A DNA stretch of 64,000 bases from Pseudonocardia halophobica (GTDB lineage: Bacteria > Actinomycetota > Actinomycetes > Mycobacteriales > Pseudonocardiaceae), in NCBI RefSeq assembly GCF_027922425.1, contig NZ_BSFQ01000018.1:1-64000 (forward strand). Direction: 5' to 3'. Made by a program: the position numbers and the translations under genes. A model generated the notes under the pieces. It made no database searches. It was not told where the DNA came from and worked only from the letters and a program-made list of their open reading frames with translations. The stretch's first letter is position 1; every line of letters begins with the position of its first letter. Of the stretch, positions 25,217-33,110 are shown in pieces.

Positions 25217-27226
25217 ATGCCCAACCGGCTCGCGGAGGCGACCAGCCCGTACCTGCTCCAGCACGCGGACAACCCCATCGACTGGTGGGAGTGGTCCGAC
25301 GAGGCGTTCGCGGAGGCGCAGCGCCGGGACGTCCCGGTGTTGCTCTCCGTCGGGTACGCCGCCTGCCACTGGTGTCACGTCATGGCGCACGAGTCGTTCT
25401 CCGACGCCGAGACGGCCGCGCAGGTCAACCGGGACTTCGTGGCGATCAAGGTCGACCGCGAGGAGCGCCCGGACATCGACGCCGTCTACATGGCGGCGAC
25501 CCAGGCCATGACCGGGCAGGGCGGCTGGCCGATGACCTGCTTCCTCACCCCGGTCGGTGAGCCGTTCCACTGCGGTACCTACTACCCGCCCACGCCGCGC
25601 CACGGCATGCCCGGCTTCCGGCAGCTGCTCGACGCCGTCACCCAGGCCTGGACCGAGGACGGCGCTCGGATCCGCGGGGCCGCGGGCGAGATCGCGGCCC
25701 GGCTTGCCGACGCCGCCCGGGCCGAGCCCACGCCGGTCGCGGTGGGCCCGGACGTGCTCGACGCCGCGGTGGCCGGCCTCGCAGGGGACTTCGACGCCGA
25801 GCGCGGCGGGTTCGGCGGCGCCCCCAAGTTCCCGCCGTCGATGGTGCTCGAGTTCCTGCTGCGCCACCACGAACGGACCGGGTCGGCCGACGCCCTGCGG
25901 ATGGTCGAGCGGACCTGCGACGCCATGGCCCGCGGCGGCATGTACGACCAGCTCGCCGGCGGGTTCGCCCGGTACAGCGTCGACGCGGCCTGGGTGGTGC
26001 CGCACTTCGAGAAGATGCTCTACGACAACGCCCTGCTCCTGCGCGTCTACGCGCACTGGGCTCGCCGTACGGGTTCCCCGCTGGCGACCCGGGTGGCCGC
26101 GGAGACGGCCGGGTTCCTGCTCGGCGACCTGCGGACCCCCGAGGGCGGCTTCGCCTCCGCGCTCGACGCCGACACCGACGGCGTCGAGGGCCTGACCTAC
26201 TCGTGGACGCCGGGGCAGCTCGCCGAGGTGCTCTCCCCGGAGGACACCACCTGGGCCGCCCAGCTCCTCGAGGTGACCGAGGCGGGCACCTTCGAGCACG
26301 GCGCCTCGACGCTGCAGCTGCTGCGCGACCCGGACGACCCCGAGCGCTGGGAGCGCGTGCGCACCGTGCTGTCCGCGGCGCGCTCCACCCGCCCGCAGCC
26401 CGCGCGGGACGACAAGGTCGTCACCGCGTGGAACGGCCTGGCCGTGCAGGCGCTCGCCGAGGCGGGCGCCGCGCTCGCCCGGCTGGACTGGGTCGTCGCC
26501 GCGGAGGAGACGGCCGACCTGCTCCTGCGCCTGCACGTCGTCGACGGGCGGCTCCGCCGCTCCTCGCGCGACGGCGCCGTGGGCTCGGCGATGGGTGTGC
26601 TCGACGACCACGCCGCCCTCGTCGAGGGCCTGCTCGCGCTGCACCAGGCGACCGGCGACCCCGGCCGGCTCGCCGCGGCCGTCGAGATCCTGGACCTGGC
26701 CGTCGCCCGGTTCCGCGGGGACGGCCCCGGCAGCTGGTTCGACACCGCCGACGACGCCGAGGAGCTCCTGCACCGGCCGCGCGAGATCACCGACAACGCC
26801 ACGCCCTCGGGCGGGTCCGCCATGACCAACGCGCTGCTCACCGCGTCCGTCCTGGTCGACGAGGAGCGCTCCGGCCGGTACCGCGAGCTGGCCGAGGAGT
26901 CCGTGCACGCCGTCGGCGGGCTGTTCGGCCGGCACGCCCGCTTCGCCGGGCACTGGCTCACCGCCGCCGAGGCGCTGACGTCCGGCCCGCCACAGGTCGC
27001 GCTGGTCGGCCCCGTCGGCGACCCGGACCGGGAGGAGCTGCTGGCCCGGGCCCGCGCGCTGGTGCCCGGGGGCGGCGTGGTCGTGCCGGGGGACCCGGAC
27101 GCGCCGGGGGTGCCGTTGCTGGCCTCCCGCCCGCTCGTCGCGGACCGGCCCGCCGCGTACGTCTGCCGCGGGTTCGTGTGCGACCGGCCGGTGACCACGC
27201 CGGAGGAGCTCGCCGCCCTGCTCTGA
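25217..27226 (+). CDS. Thioredoxin-domain DUF255 protein (YyaL/SSP411 family)
   Basis: A 669-residue protein. The N-terminal thioredoxin-like domain starts [20 protein letters not shown] and carries the active-site-like C50-H-W-C53; [17 protein letters not shown] is family-specific. The rest is an alpha/alpha barrel like N-acylglucosamine 2-epimerases ([20 protein letters not shown]). Full length for the family; matches Rv1084. Molecular function is not established. CAGGGT 6 nt before the ATG suggests a leaderless start. Confidence 0.93.
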   Translation: MPNRLAEATSPYLLQHADNPIDWWEWSDEAFAEAQRRDVPVLLSVGYAACHWCHVMAHESFSDAETAAQVNRDFVAIKVDREERPDIDAVYMAATQAMTGQGGWPMTCFLTPVGEPFHCGTYYPPTPRHGMPGFRQLLDAVTQAWTEDGARIRGAAGEIAARLADAARAEPTPVAVGPDVLDAAVAGLAGDFDAERGGFGGAPKFPPSMVLEFLLRHHERTGSADALRMVERTCDAMARGGMYDQLAGGFARYSVDAAWVVPHFEKMLYDNALLLRVYAHWARRTGSPLATRVAAETAGFLLGDLRTPEGGFASALDADTDGVEGLTYSWTPGQLAEVLSPEDTTWAAQLLEVTEAGTFEHGASTLQLLRDPDDPERWERVRTVLSAARSTRPQPARDDKVVTAWNGLAVQALAEAGAALARLDWVVAAEETADLLLRLHVVDGRLRRSSRDGAVGSAMGVLDDHAALVEGLLALHQATGDPGRLAAAVEILDLAVARFRGDGPGSWFDTADDAEELLHRPREITDNATPSGGSAMTNALLTASVLVDEERSGRYRELAEESVHAVGGLFGRHARFAGHWLTAAEALTSGPPQVALVGPVGDPDREELLARARALVPGGGVVVPGDPDAPGVPLLASRPLVADRPAAYVCRGFVCDRPVTTPEELAALL

Positions 27227-27278
27227 CTCCCGCTTCCGCCGTCTTCCGTCCGCCGTCGGAGAACGTTCTGACGCGGCT

Positions 27279-27292
27279 TGTGTAGCTGTGTA
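27279..27292 (+). promoter_or_regulatory. Direct repeat TGTGTA x2 in promoter region
   Basis: Two TGTGTA hexamers start 8 bp apart (27279 and 27287), followed by ATCTCGTAAGC, about 32 bp before the start codon of the next gene. This AT-rich block stands out from its surroundings and could be an operator or part of the core promoter. Confidence 0.4.
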
Positions 27293-27323
27293 ATCTCGTA
27301 AGCATCGCAGCAGGAGGTGCGGG

Positions 27324-27926
27324 ATGACGGGACGGATGCACAAGGGCTGGCACGGCGGCGGGCGCGGGCAGGGGCGCGGGCCCCGAGGCGGGTGGCAGCA
27401 GGCGGACCTGCCGGACACGGGCGACGCGGCCGCGTGGTTGCGCGGCCGGCTCCCCGACGACTGGTTCGTCGCCGCGCCCGAGGTGACGATCGACCGGGAG
27501 GAGATCGTGATCGTCGGCGAGCTGCCGGCGGTGCAGGGCGACTTCCCGGACACGGACGCCGGGCGGGCCGAGAAGGCGGCCGCGGCGGCCGGGCGCATCT
27601 CGCGGTTCCGCGAGGAGACGCGGGACGAGCGGATCGACATCGCCCGTCAGGCCGAGCACCGCTACCAGCGGAAGGTCGCGTGGGGCGCGCGGATCGGCGA
27701 CGTCGAGGAGCTGTTCACCACCGCGTCGGTCCCGGTGATGACGCGGCTGCGCCAGCCCGAGCGGATGGTGCTGGACACGCTGGTCGACTCCGGCGTGGCG
27801 CGCTCCCGGTCCGACGCCCTGGCCTGGGCCGTGCGCCTGGTGGGCCGCAACGCCGACACTTGGCTCGCCGACCTGCGCGAGGCCATGGCCAAGGTCGACG
27901 AGCTGCGCACCCGCGGCCCCGAATGA
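27324..27926 (+). CDS. Conserved hypothetical protein with RHH-like C-terminus
   Basis: A 200-residue protein. A Gly/Arg-rich start (HKGWHGGGRGQGRGPRGG) precedes a middle region with DREEIVIVGELP and an acidic/basic helix. The C-terminal segment VDSGVARSRSDALAWAVRLV resembles a ribbon-helix-helix DNA-binding unit, so autoregulation is possible. Similar proteins occur across actinobacteria without a known function. AGGAGGT is 6 nt before the ATG. Its stop codon lies 3 bp before a 40-bp palindrome. Confidence 0.78.
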   Translation: MTGRMHKGWHGGGRGQGRGPRGGWQQADLPDTGDAAAWLRGRLPDDWFVAAPEVTIDREEIVIVGELPAVQGDFPDTDAGRAEKAAAAAGRISRFREETRDERIDIARQAEHRYQRKVAWGARIGDVEELFTTASVPVMTRLRQPERMVLDTLVDSGVARSRSDALAWAVRLVGRNADTWLADLREAMAKVDELRTRGPE

Positions 27927-27929
27927 CCT

Positions 27930-27969
27930 GTGAGTGGCGATAGTCGCTCTAGCGACTATCGCCACTCAC
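27930..27969. repeat. Stop-codon palindrome, copy 1
   Basis: A 40-bp inverted repeat: arms GTGAGTGGCGATAGTCGCT and its exact complement (19 bp each) around CT. It sits between convergent genes, and the TGA stop of the hemolysin III gene (27966-27968) is inside the right arm. The same sequence recurs at 34474 and 35579. It can act as a bidirectional terminator. Confidence 0.9.
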
Positions 27970-28649
27970 GACGGGAAGAGGGCGAACCAGATCGCGATCT
28001 GGTGGCAGATCGCGGCCAGCACCGTGGCCGCGTGGAAGAACTCGTGGTAGCCGAAGGTCTTCGGCCACGGGTTGGGCCAGTGCACGGCGTAGAACACCGC
28101 GCCGGCGGTGTAGAGCGCGCCGCCGACCAGCAGCAGGACCAGGGCGGCCACGCCGGCGTTGTGCAGCAGGTCGGGCAGCACGAACACCGCGACCCAGCCG
28201 AGTGCGATGTAGATGGGCACCGCGAGCCACTTGGGCGCGTGCGGCCAGCACGTCTTGAGGACCACGCCGGCCAGCGCGCCGCCCCACACCACGCCCAGCA
28301 CGATCCGGCCGGTCGCCGGGGCCATCGCCAGCATCGCGACCGGTGTGTACGTGCCCGCGATGAAGACGAAGATCATCGAGTGGTCGAGCCGGCGCATGAT
28401 CAAGCGGCTGCGCGGCGTGGTCCAGGTGCGGCGGTGGTAGAGCGCGCTGACGCCGAACAGGCCGAGGATCGTCACGCTGTAGACCGAGGTCGCCAGCGCG
28501 GCGGCCCCGCCCACGAGCGACGCGGCGACGGCGATCAGCGTGGCGCACGCCGCGACCGAGGTGACGAACGACCAGAAGTGCAGCCAGCCGCGCATCCGCG
28601 GCTTGACGAAGGGGAGGTCCGACGGCGGCTGGAGGGTCCCGGCGGTCAC
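27966..28649 (-). CDS. Hemolysin III / PAQR family membrane protein
   Basis: A 227-residue protein with seven membrane segments. The PAQR metal-site residues are visible: SALYHRRTW (Ser/His), RLDHSMIF (Asp) and a C-terminal pair GYHEFFHAAT plus ICHQIAIW (His). In eukaryotes the family includes metal-dependent ceramidase-like receptors; the bacterial role is unclear. Matches Rv1085c in position and strand. The stop codon is embedded in palindrome copy 1. Confidence 0.94.
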   Translation of the reverse strand: MTAGTLQPPSDLPFVKPRMRGWLHFWSFVTSVAACATLIAVAASLVGGAAALATSVYSVTILGLFGVSALYHRRTWTTPRSRLIMRRLDHSMIFVFIAGTYTPVAMLAMAPATGRIVLGVVWGGALAGVVLKTCWPHAPKWLAVPIYIALGWVAVFVLPDLLHNAGVAALVLLLVGGALYTAGAVFYAVHWPNPWPKTFGYHEFFHAATVLAAICHQIAIWFALFPS

Positions 28650-28773
28650 CCGCCCGAGGGTACGGGATCTCCACGCGCGTGCAGGTTGCCGACCGGTGGC
28701 GCGTCGGTGAAGCGCCCCCGGGCGACGGCCTTCGGGCGCAGGTGGTCCCGGGCCGCGGCGTAGGCTCCGCCCC

Positions 28774-29541
28774 GTGGGTGTCCGTGACCTCCTCTATTCG
28801 ACCTACGAGGCGAGGCTCGCCCGGCGGCTGGTCGGTGCGGAGCGCCCCCGGCACGTCGCGCTGATCCTCGACGGCAACCGGCGATGGGCGCGCGACGCCG
28901 GGCTCGAGGACGTCAACGACGGCCACCGGGTCGGCGCGGCCAAGATCTCCGACCTGCTCGGCTGGTGCGGCGACGCCGGCGTCGAGGTCGTCACGCTGTT
29001 CCTGCTGTCCACGGACAACCTCTCCCGCCCGGCCGACGAGCTCGAGCCGCTGCTGGAGATCATCGCGGACGTCGTCGACGAGCTCAGCGGCCCCAGCGCG
29101 CCGTGGCGTCTCCGGGTCGTCGGCGCGCTGGAGCTGCTCCCACAGTGGATCGCGCAGCGGCTGACGGCGGCCGCCGCCCGCACCACCGACCGTCCGGGCC
29201 TGGAGCTCAACGTGGCAGTCGGCTACGGGGGCCGGCAGGAGATCGCCGACGCCGTGCGCAAGCTGCTGCTGCAGCACGCCGAGGCCGGCTCGTCGATCGA
29301 GGAGCTGGCCGAGGTGCTCGACGTCGACCACATCGCCGCGCACCTCTACACGTCCGGTCAGCCCGATCCCGACCTCGTGATCCGCACGTCGGGGGAGCAG
29401 CGGCTCTCCGGTTTCCTGCTGTGGCAGAGCGCGCATTCGGAATTTCATTTCTGCGAGGCCTACTGGCCCGAGTTCCGTCGCGTCGACTTCCTCCGGGCGT
29501 TGCGTGACTACGCGGCCCGGCACCGCCGGTTCGGCGGCTGA
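28774..29541 (+). CDS. uppS: Cis-prenyltransferase (short-chain Z-isoprenyl diphosphate synthase)
   Basis: A 255-residue cis-prenyltransferase. The catalytic Asp is D33 in ALILDGNRRWAR; the C-terminal substrate motif is IRTSGEQRLSGFLLWQSAHS. Position matches Rv1086, which makes Z,E-farnesyl diphosphate as the first step to decaprenyl phosphate; by synteny this is probably that enzyme rather than the long-chain synthase, so the symbol is generic. TAGGCT 7 nt before the GTG start suggests a leaderless transcript. Confidence 0.93.
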   Translation: MGVRDLLYSTYEARLARRLVGAERPRHVALILDGNRRWARDAGLEDVNDGHRVGAAKISDLLGWCGDAGVEVVTLFLLSTDNLSRPADELEPLLEIIADVVDELSGPSAPWRLRVVGALELLPQWIAQRLTAAAARTTDRPGLELNVAVGYGGRQEIADAVRKLLLQHAEAGSSIEELAEVLDVDHIAAHLYTSGQPDPDLVIRTSGEQRLSGFLLWQSAHSEFHFCEAYWPEFRRVDFLRALRDYAARHRRFGG

Positions 29542-29599
29542 CGAGCGGCTCGACCGGGGCCGGAAAGACAGACCGGGAAAAGGCCTGAGAACGCGGAAC

Positions 29600-29625
29600 G
29601 GCGCCGATCCCGAAGGATCGACGCC
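29600..29625. terminator. Bidirectional terminator between uppS and the first chaplin-like gene
   Basis: An 11-bp stem with a CGAA/TTCG tetraloop (29611-29614), one G-T pair, between convergent stop codons at 29541 and 29644. Confidence 0.7.
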
Positions 29626-29643
29626 GCTCGGCGAAGGTGGGTC

Positions 29644-29991
29644 TCAGTCGTCGACCGAGTCGCCCGCGGCCGACTCGAGCCCGCAGACGCGGTCGTTGTC
29701 GGTCTTCACCTTGCTGTCGGCGGAGGCCTTGCCCAGGATGCCCAGGGCGCCGGTCGCGGTGCCGGTGATGTCCTTGAGGTTGGCCTGGCCGGCGATGAGG
29801 CCGACGTTCACCGGGACGTCGTTGTTGCAGGCCTGGACCGGCACGTTGGCGTTGTTGCCGGAGACGTTGATCAGGCCCTTGCCCGACTTGTCGATGCCGG
29901 TCTCGTGCGACTCGTGGGCGAACGCGAGCGGGCTGATGGCGACGACGGACGCGGCCGAGGCGGCGGCGACCAGGGCGACCTTCTTCAGCAT
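29644..29991 (-). CDS. Small secreted chaplin-like protein A
   Basis: A 115-residue precursor. The signal peptide is MLKKVALVAAASAASVVAIS plus PLAFA, with cleavage likely after residue 25. The mature part contains GIDKSGKGLINVSGNNANVP, VQACNNDVPVNVGLIAG and a C-terminal DNDRVCGLESAAGDS. Two Cys are present. The NVSGNNxNVPxQxCNN stretch recalls the NVSGN/NVPVxxCGN core of streptomycete chaplins, and the MLKK start recalls rodlins. Probably a cell-surface protein of aerial growth, but this is inference. ATG with AGGAGAG about 6 nt upstream. First of three tandem paralogues. Confidence 0.8.
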   Translation of the reverse strand: MLKKVALVAAASAASVVAISPLAFAHESHETGIDKSGKGLINVSGNNANVPVQACNNDVPVNVGLIAGQANLKDITGTATGALGILGKASADSKVKTDNDRVCGLESAAGDSVDD

Positions 29992-30038
29992 TGTTCTCTC
30001 CTGTGTGTGTACGGGCCCGGGGAAGGCCCGGACTGACG

Positions 30039-30071
30039 AGTCGGTGTCCGACCGGGGAGCCCGCACCGACT
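30039..30071 (-). promoter_or_regulatory. Conserved leader hairpin of chaplin-like gene A
   Basis: Stem of 8 bp (AGTCGGTG at 30071-30064 with CACCGACT at 30046-30039, minus strand) closing a 17-nt loop that begins CGGGCTCCCCGGTCG. The same fold occurs before genes B and C with compensatory changes. A second small hairpin follows at 30029-30013. Confidence 0.65.
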
Positions 30072-30080
30072 GCGGAAGAC

Positions 30081-30127
30081 GCTATCCGAGAAGGCCGGGA
30101 ATTGTGAAACCCATACCACGATCGTGT
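30081..30127 (-). promoter_or_regulatory. Conserved promoter block of chaplin-like gene A
   Basis: On the minus strand: ACACGATCGTGGTA, 3 nt, GTTTC, 19 nt, then GATAGC, which lies 89 nt before the start codon. The same elements precede genes B and C at nearly identical spacing. GATAGC may be the -10. Confidence 0.55.
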
Positions 30128-30199
30128 CTGATCGCGTTTCTTCCGGCGGTTATTCCCTCGATCGGATGATCTTCTCCGGACGCCGTTGTCCGGAATGGC

Positions 30200-30231
30200 G
30201 GAAGCCCGGCCCGTGAACGGGCCGGGCTTCC
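30200..30231 (-). terminator. Terminator after chaplin-like gene B
   Basis: A perfect 14-bp inverted repeat (GGAAGCCCGGCCCG and its complement) with a 4-nt loop, 21 bp past the stop codon of gene B on the minus strand. Confidence 0.75.
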
Positions 30232-30252
30232 GGATGAAGCGCTGGGAAAGCG

Positions 30253-30600
30253 TCAGCGCACCGAGTCGCCGGCGGCGGCCTCGAGCCCGCACACGCGGTC
30301 GTTGTCGGTCTTCACCTTGCTGTCGGCGTCGGCCTTGCCGAACAGGCCGAGGGCGCCGGTCGCGGTGCCGACGATGTCCTTGGCGTTGCCCTGGACACCG
30401 GCCAGGAGGCCGACGTTCACCGGGACGTCGTTGTTGCAGGCCTGGACCGGCACGTTGGCGTTGTTGCCGGAGACGTTGATCAGGCCCTTGCCCGACTTGT
30501 CGATGCCGGTCTCGTGCGAGTCGCTGGCGAACGCGAGCGGGCTGACGGCGACGACGGACGCGGCCGAGGCGGCGGCGACCAGGGCGACCTTCTTCAGCAT
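30253..30600 (-). CDS. Small secreted chaplin-like protein B
   Basis: A 115-residue near-duplicate of protein A: the same signal peptide (MLKKVALVAAASAASVVAVS), the same core GIDKSGKGLINVSGNNANVP and VQACNNDVPVNVGLLAG, and the same end DNDRVCGLEAAAGDS. It differs mainly in the linker (VQGNAKDIVGTATGALGLFG). The high identity, including the flanking DNA, points to a recent tandem duplication. ATG at 30600; the ribosome binding site is GGAGAAG. Confidence 0.8.
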   Translation of the reverse strand: MLKKVALVAAASAASVVAVSPLAFASDSHETGIDKSGKGLINVSGNNANVPVQACNNDVPVNVGLLAGVQGNAKDIVGTATGALGLFGKADADSKVKTDNDRVCGLEAAAGDSVR

Positions 30601-30648
30601 TCTTCTTCTCCTGTATGGGTTCGGGCCCGGGGAGGGCCCGGACTGACG

Positions 30649-30681
30649 AGTCGATGCTCGACCGGGGAGCCCGCACCGACT
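30649..30681 (-). promoter_or_regulatory. Conserved leader hairpin of chaplin-like gene B
   Basis: AGTCGGTG (30681-30674) pairs with CATCGACT (30656-30649) over 8 bp, one of them G-U, around a 17-nt loop nearly identical to that of gene A. Confidence 0.65.
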
Positions 30682-30690
30682 ACCGAGGAC

Positions 30691-30737
30691 GCTATCCGAG
30701 AGATTCACGAATTGCGAAACGCCTACCACCATCGTGT
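30691..30737 (-). promoter_or_regulatory. Conserved promoter block of chaplin-like gene B
   Basis: Minus strand: ACACGATGGTGGTA, 3 nt, GTTTC, 19 nt, GATAGC; the last lies 90 nt before the start codon. Confidence 0.55.
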
Positions 30738-30815
30738 CGGAAGGTGTTTCCGCAGAAAGTTACTTCGCTCGATCGGATGAGTTGTGGAACACCTGCGCGG
30801 ATGTCCGGAAAAGCG

Positions 30816-30848
30816 CGACGCCGGCCCGGGGAACCCGGACCGGCGTCG
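30816..30848 (-). terminator. Terminator after chaplin-like gene C
   Basis: A 15-bp stem with one mismatch (CGACGCCGGCCCGGG and near-complement) and a GAA loop, 22 bp past the stop codon of gene C on the minus strand. Confidence 0.7.
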
Positions 30849-30870
30849 GCGGTGCTGCAGTGACGGGACG

Positions 30871-31260
30871 TCAGGCGACCGAGTCGCCCGCGGAGGAGCC
30901 GAGGCCGCACACGTCGTCGTTGTCGGTCTTGACCTTGCTGTCGGCCTTCGCGTCGCCGAACAGGCCCAGGGCGCCGGTCAGCGCACCGGTGATGTCCTTG
31001 GCGTTGCCCTGCAGGGCCAGCGCGCCGACGTTGACCGGCACGTCGTTGTTGCAGACCTGGATCGGGACGTTCACGTTGTTGCCCGACACGTTCAGCAGGC
31101 CCTTGCCCGACTTGTCGATGCCGGTGACCGACGAGCCGTGGTGGCCCTTGTCGCCCTTGTCGTGGTGGTCGTGGCCCTTGTCACCGGCGAAGGCGAGCGG
31201 GCTGACCGCGACGAGAGAGGCGGCGACGCCGGTCGCGACGATTCCAGCCTTCTTCAGCAC
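30871..31260 (-). CDS. Small secreted chaplin-like protein C, His/Asp/Lys-rich insert
   Basis: A 129-residue, more diverged member of the trio. The signal peptide is VLKKAGIVATGVAASLVAVS plus PLAFA. The mature protein starts with an insert absent from A and B (GDKGHDHHDKGDKGHHGSS), rich in His, Asp and Lys and possibly metal-binding, then the shared core GIDKSGKGLLNVSGNNVNVP, IQVCNNDVPVNVGALAL and DNDDVCGLGSSAGDS. Both Cys are kept. GTG start at 31260. Upstream it keeps the promoter block and leader hairpin although the DNA between has diverged. Confidence 0.8.
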   Translation of the reverse strand: MLKKAGIVATGVAASLVAVSPLAFAGDKGHDHHDKGDKGHHGSSVTGIDKSGKGLLNVSGNNVNVPIQVCNNDVPVNVGALALQGNAKDITGALTGALGLFGDAKADSKVKTDNDDVCGLGSSAGDSVA

Positions 31261-31307
31261 AGTTTCTCTCCTGTAGGTCTGCGGAACCGGCGAGCCGGCA
31301 CCTTTCA

Positions 31308-31340
31308 GGTCAGCGTCCGACCGGGGAGCCCGCGCTGACT
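31308..31340 (-). promoter_or_regulatory. Conserved leader hairpin of chaplin-like gene C
   Basis: AGTCAGCG (31340-31333) pairs with CGCTGACC (31315-31308) over 7 bp. Compared with gene A, two base pairs are changed on both sides (G-C to A-U and U-A to C-G), while the 17-nt loop is unchanged. Confidence 0.68.
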
Positions 31341-31349
31341 GCTCCGAAA

Positions 31350-31397
31350 GCTATCCGCAGTCGCGCGTATACAACAAATCTCGTACCACCATCGTGT
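31350..31397 (-). promoter_or_regulatory. Conserved promoter block of chaplin-like gene C
   Basis: Minus strand: ACACGATGGTGGTA, then ATTTG, 19 nt, GATAGC; the last lies 89 nt before the start codon. The rest of the 31261-31587 gap must also hold the promoter of the divergent peptidase gene; a TAGCGT is seen at 31561-31566. Confidence 0.5.
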
Positions 31398-31587
31398 GAG
31401 CTACGAACGGTGCGTTTGGTTACTCCCCGGATAGGTGGAATCCGGCGCCGCCCCGAATCGTCATTCCGGCTATTTTCGCGAACCGTGGGTAGCTGATCCA
31501 CTCGTTCGGGACGGTTGCCTTCCCGATCGTGTACGGGGCGCCGGACGGGCGCCCGACGGGTAGCGTCCGGGTGATGCGGAGAGTGCC

Positions 31588-32847
31588 GTGAGAGCGGACG
31601 CGGTCGCGCGCCAGGTCGCGCTGCTGGCGCTGCGGCTGGACCGCCTGGCACCGGGCACCGTGGAGGCCTTCGACGGCGACCCTGCGCTGCGCCGGCACGT
31701 CCGCGCCGAGCCCGCTCCCGCGCCGTCGGATCTCGTGCGCGAGGCCGCGCGGCTGCGGCGGGCGGTCCCGTACGTCGGCCTCCCGGCGCTGCGGGAGGCG
31801 TTCCTCGAGGGCGAGCTGGGCGCCCTCGAGCGCACCGCGCGGACCCTCGCGGGCGAGCAGGTGCCGCTGCGCACCGAGATCCGGGAGACCTACGGCGTCG
31901 ACGTCGCCCCCGGCGACCCGGACCGGTACCGGGCGGCGCACCGGGCCGTCGGCGCGCTGCTGCCCGGGCCGGGACCGCTCGCCGACCGGCTGGCCGCGCA
32001 CCGCGCGCGGGACGAGCTCCCGCGCGACCGGCGGAGCGTGGCGATCCGGGCACTCGTCGCGGCGTTGCGCGAGCGGGCCGCCGCTGTCCTCGACCTGCCG
32101 GCGGGTGAGGACGTCGAGATCGAGCTCGTCGAGGGCCGGCCCTGGAGCGGCTTCACCCGGTACCTCGGCGGCGGCCGCTCGCTCGCCCGGTTCAGCGCCG
32201 ACGCGCCACAGCGGGCGGGGCAGCTCGCCCGGCTCGTCGCGCACGAGACCTACCCGGGACACCACGTCGAGCACCTGCGGCGGGCCGCCGCGGCCCGGTC
32301 CGAACCCGAGCGGGCGCTGAGCCTCACCCGCAGCCCGCGCGCGCTTGTCGTCGAGGGGGTGGCGGACCTCGGGCTCGACGCCGTCGTCGGGCCGGGGTGG
32401 GGGCCGTGGGCGGCCGACGTGCTCGCCGACGTGGGGGTGGTCACGGACGGTGAGCTGGCCGAGGCGCTGGAGGAGGCGATGCTCCCGCTGCAGCACGTCC
32501 GGCTCGACGCGGCGCTCCTGGTCGACCGGGTGGGGACGACGGCGGCCCGTGACCACCTGCGCCGGTGGCTCCTGCTCGACGACGCCCGCGCGGACCGTGC
32601 GCTCCGGTTCCTCACCGACCCGCGTTGGCGGGCGTACACGGTCACCTACGTGGTCGGATACCCACTGGTGCGTGCCTGGTGGGCGGAGGACATCGCGCGG
32701 TTCCGCCGGGCGCTCGACCGGCCCGTCACGCCGGGGGTACTGGCCTCACCGGGCGCTCGGGACTGGTCCGGACGGTCGGCGGCCGACCGGGGCGTGCCGG
32801 CGACGGACGGTGTCGATCATGCGATGAGCGGTCGGCCGTTCTGTTAA
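31588..32847 (+). CDS. DUF885-like metallopeptidase family protein
   Basis: A 419-residue protein with a zinc-site motif H219-E-T-Y-P-G-H225-H in ARLVAHETYPGHHVEHL. This matches the HExxPGHH signature of DUF885, a family related to metallopeptidases. Upstream and downstream parts are helical, and LVVEGVADLGLDAVVGPGW holds a likely third ligand (Glu). It is shorter than many DUF885 proteins and has no signal peptide, so it is cytoplasmic. GTG start with GGAGAG about 6 nt upstream. No substrate is known. Confidence 0.85.
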   Translation: MRADAVARQVALLALRLDRLAPGTVEAFDGDPALRRHVRAEPAPAPSDLVREAARLRRAVPYVGLPALREAFLEGELGALERTARTLAGEQVPLRTEIRETYGVDVAPGDPDRYRAAHRAVGALLPGPGPLADRLAAHRARDELPRDRRSVAIRALVAALRERAAAVLDLPAGEDVEIELVEGRPWSGFTRYLGGGRSLARFSADAPQRAGQLARLVAHETYPGHHVEHLRRAAAARSEPERALSLTRSPRALVVEGVADLGLDAVVGPGWGPWAADVLADVGVVTDGELAEALEEAMLPLQHVRLDAALLVDRVGTTAARDHLRRWLLLDDARADRALRFLTDPRWRAYTVTYVVGYPLVRAWWAEDIARFRRALDRPVTPGVLASPGARDWSGRSAADRGVPATDGVDHAMSGRPFC

Positions 32848-32885
32848 TTCTCGGAATCGGTCACGGACGCGACACGATCTCACCC

Positions 32886-32913
32886 TTGACCGCATGAGGG
32901 TGACCGCTAGTAG
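32886..32913 (+). promoter_or_regulatory. Likely phoH2 promoter with long leader
   Basis: TTGACC at 32886-32891 and TAGTAG at 32908-32913 are spaced 16 bp. Transcription from here would give a leader of about 190 nt before the phoH2 GTG, containing a stable AGGGCCGG/CCGGCCCT hairpin at 32987-33005. Confidence 0.5.
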
Positions 32914-33110
32914 CGTCAGCGGTGGCGGTGCGTACCGATCGCACCGTCCGGGGAGGCCCTGGACGTGGTGTTGCGAAGCACCCGAGAGGGCCGGCACCCG
33001 GCCCTTGCGGGCGTGCGGGCGGCGTCGCAGACGTGGTTCGTGCAACCGCACCGGGGTCGGCCGGCCCACCGGAACTGTGGGCGTGGTGCCGCGCCCGCGA
33101 GGGAGCACCC

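Noticed and set aside
24569-27640. A 1023-codon minus-strand frame opposite the DUF255 gene
   Set aside because: Antisense shadow of a conserved gene; low-complexity composition.
32894-33110. A phoAT-like antitoxin gene upstream of phoH2
   Set aside because: Open frames exist here, but none has a ribosome binding site or recognisable sequence.
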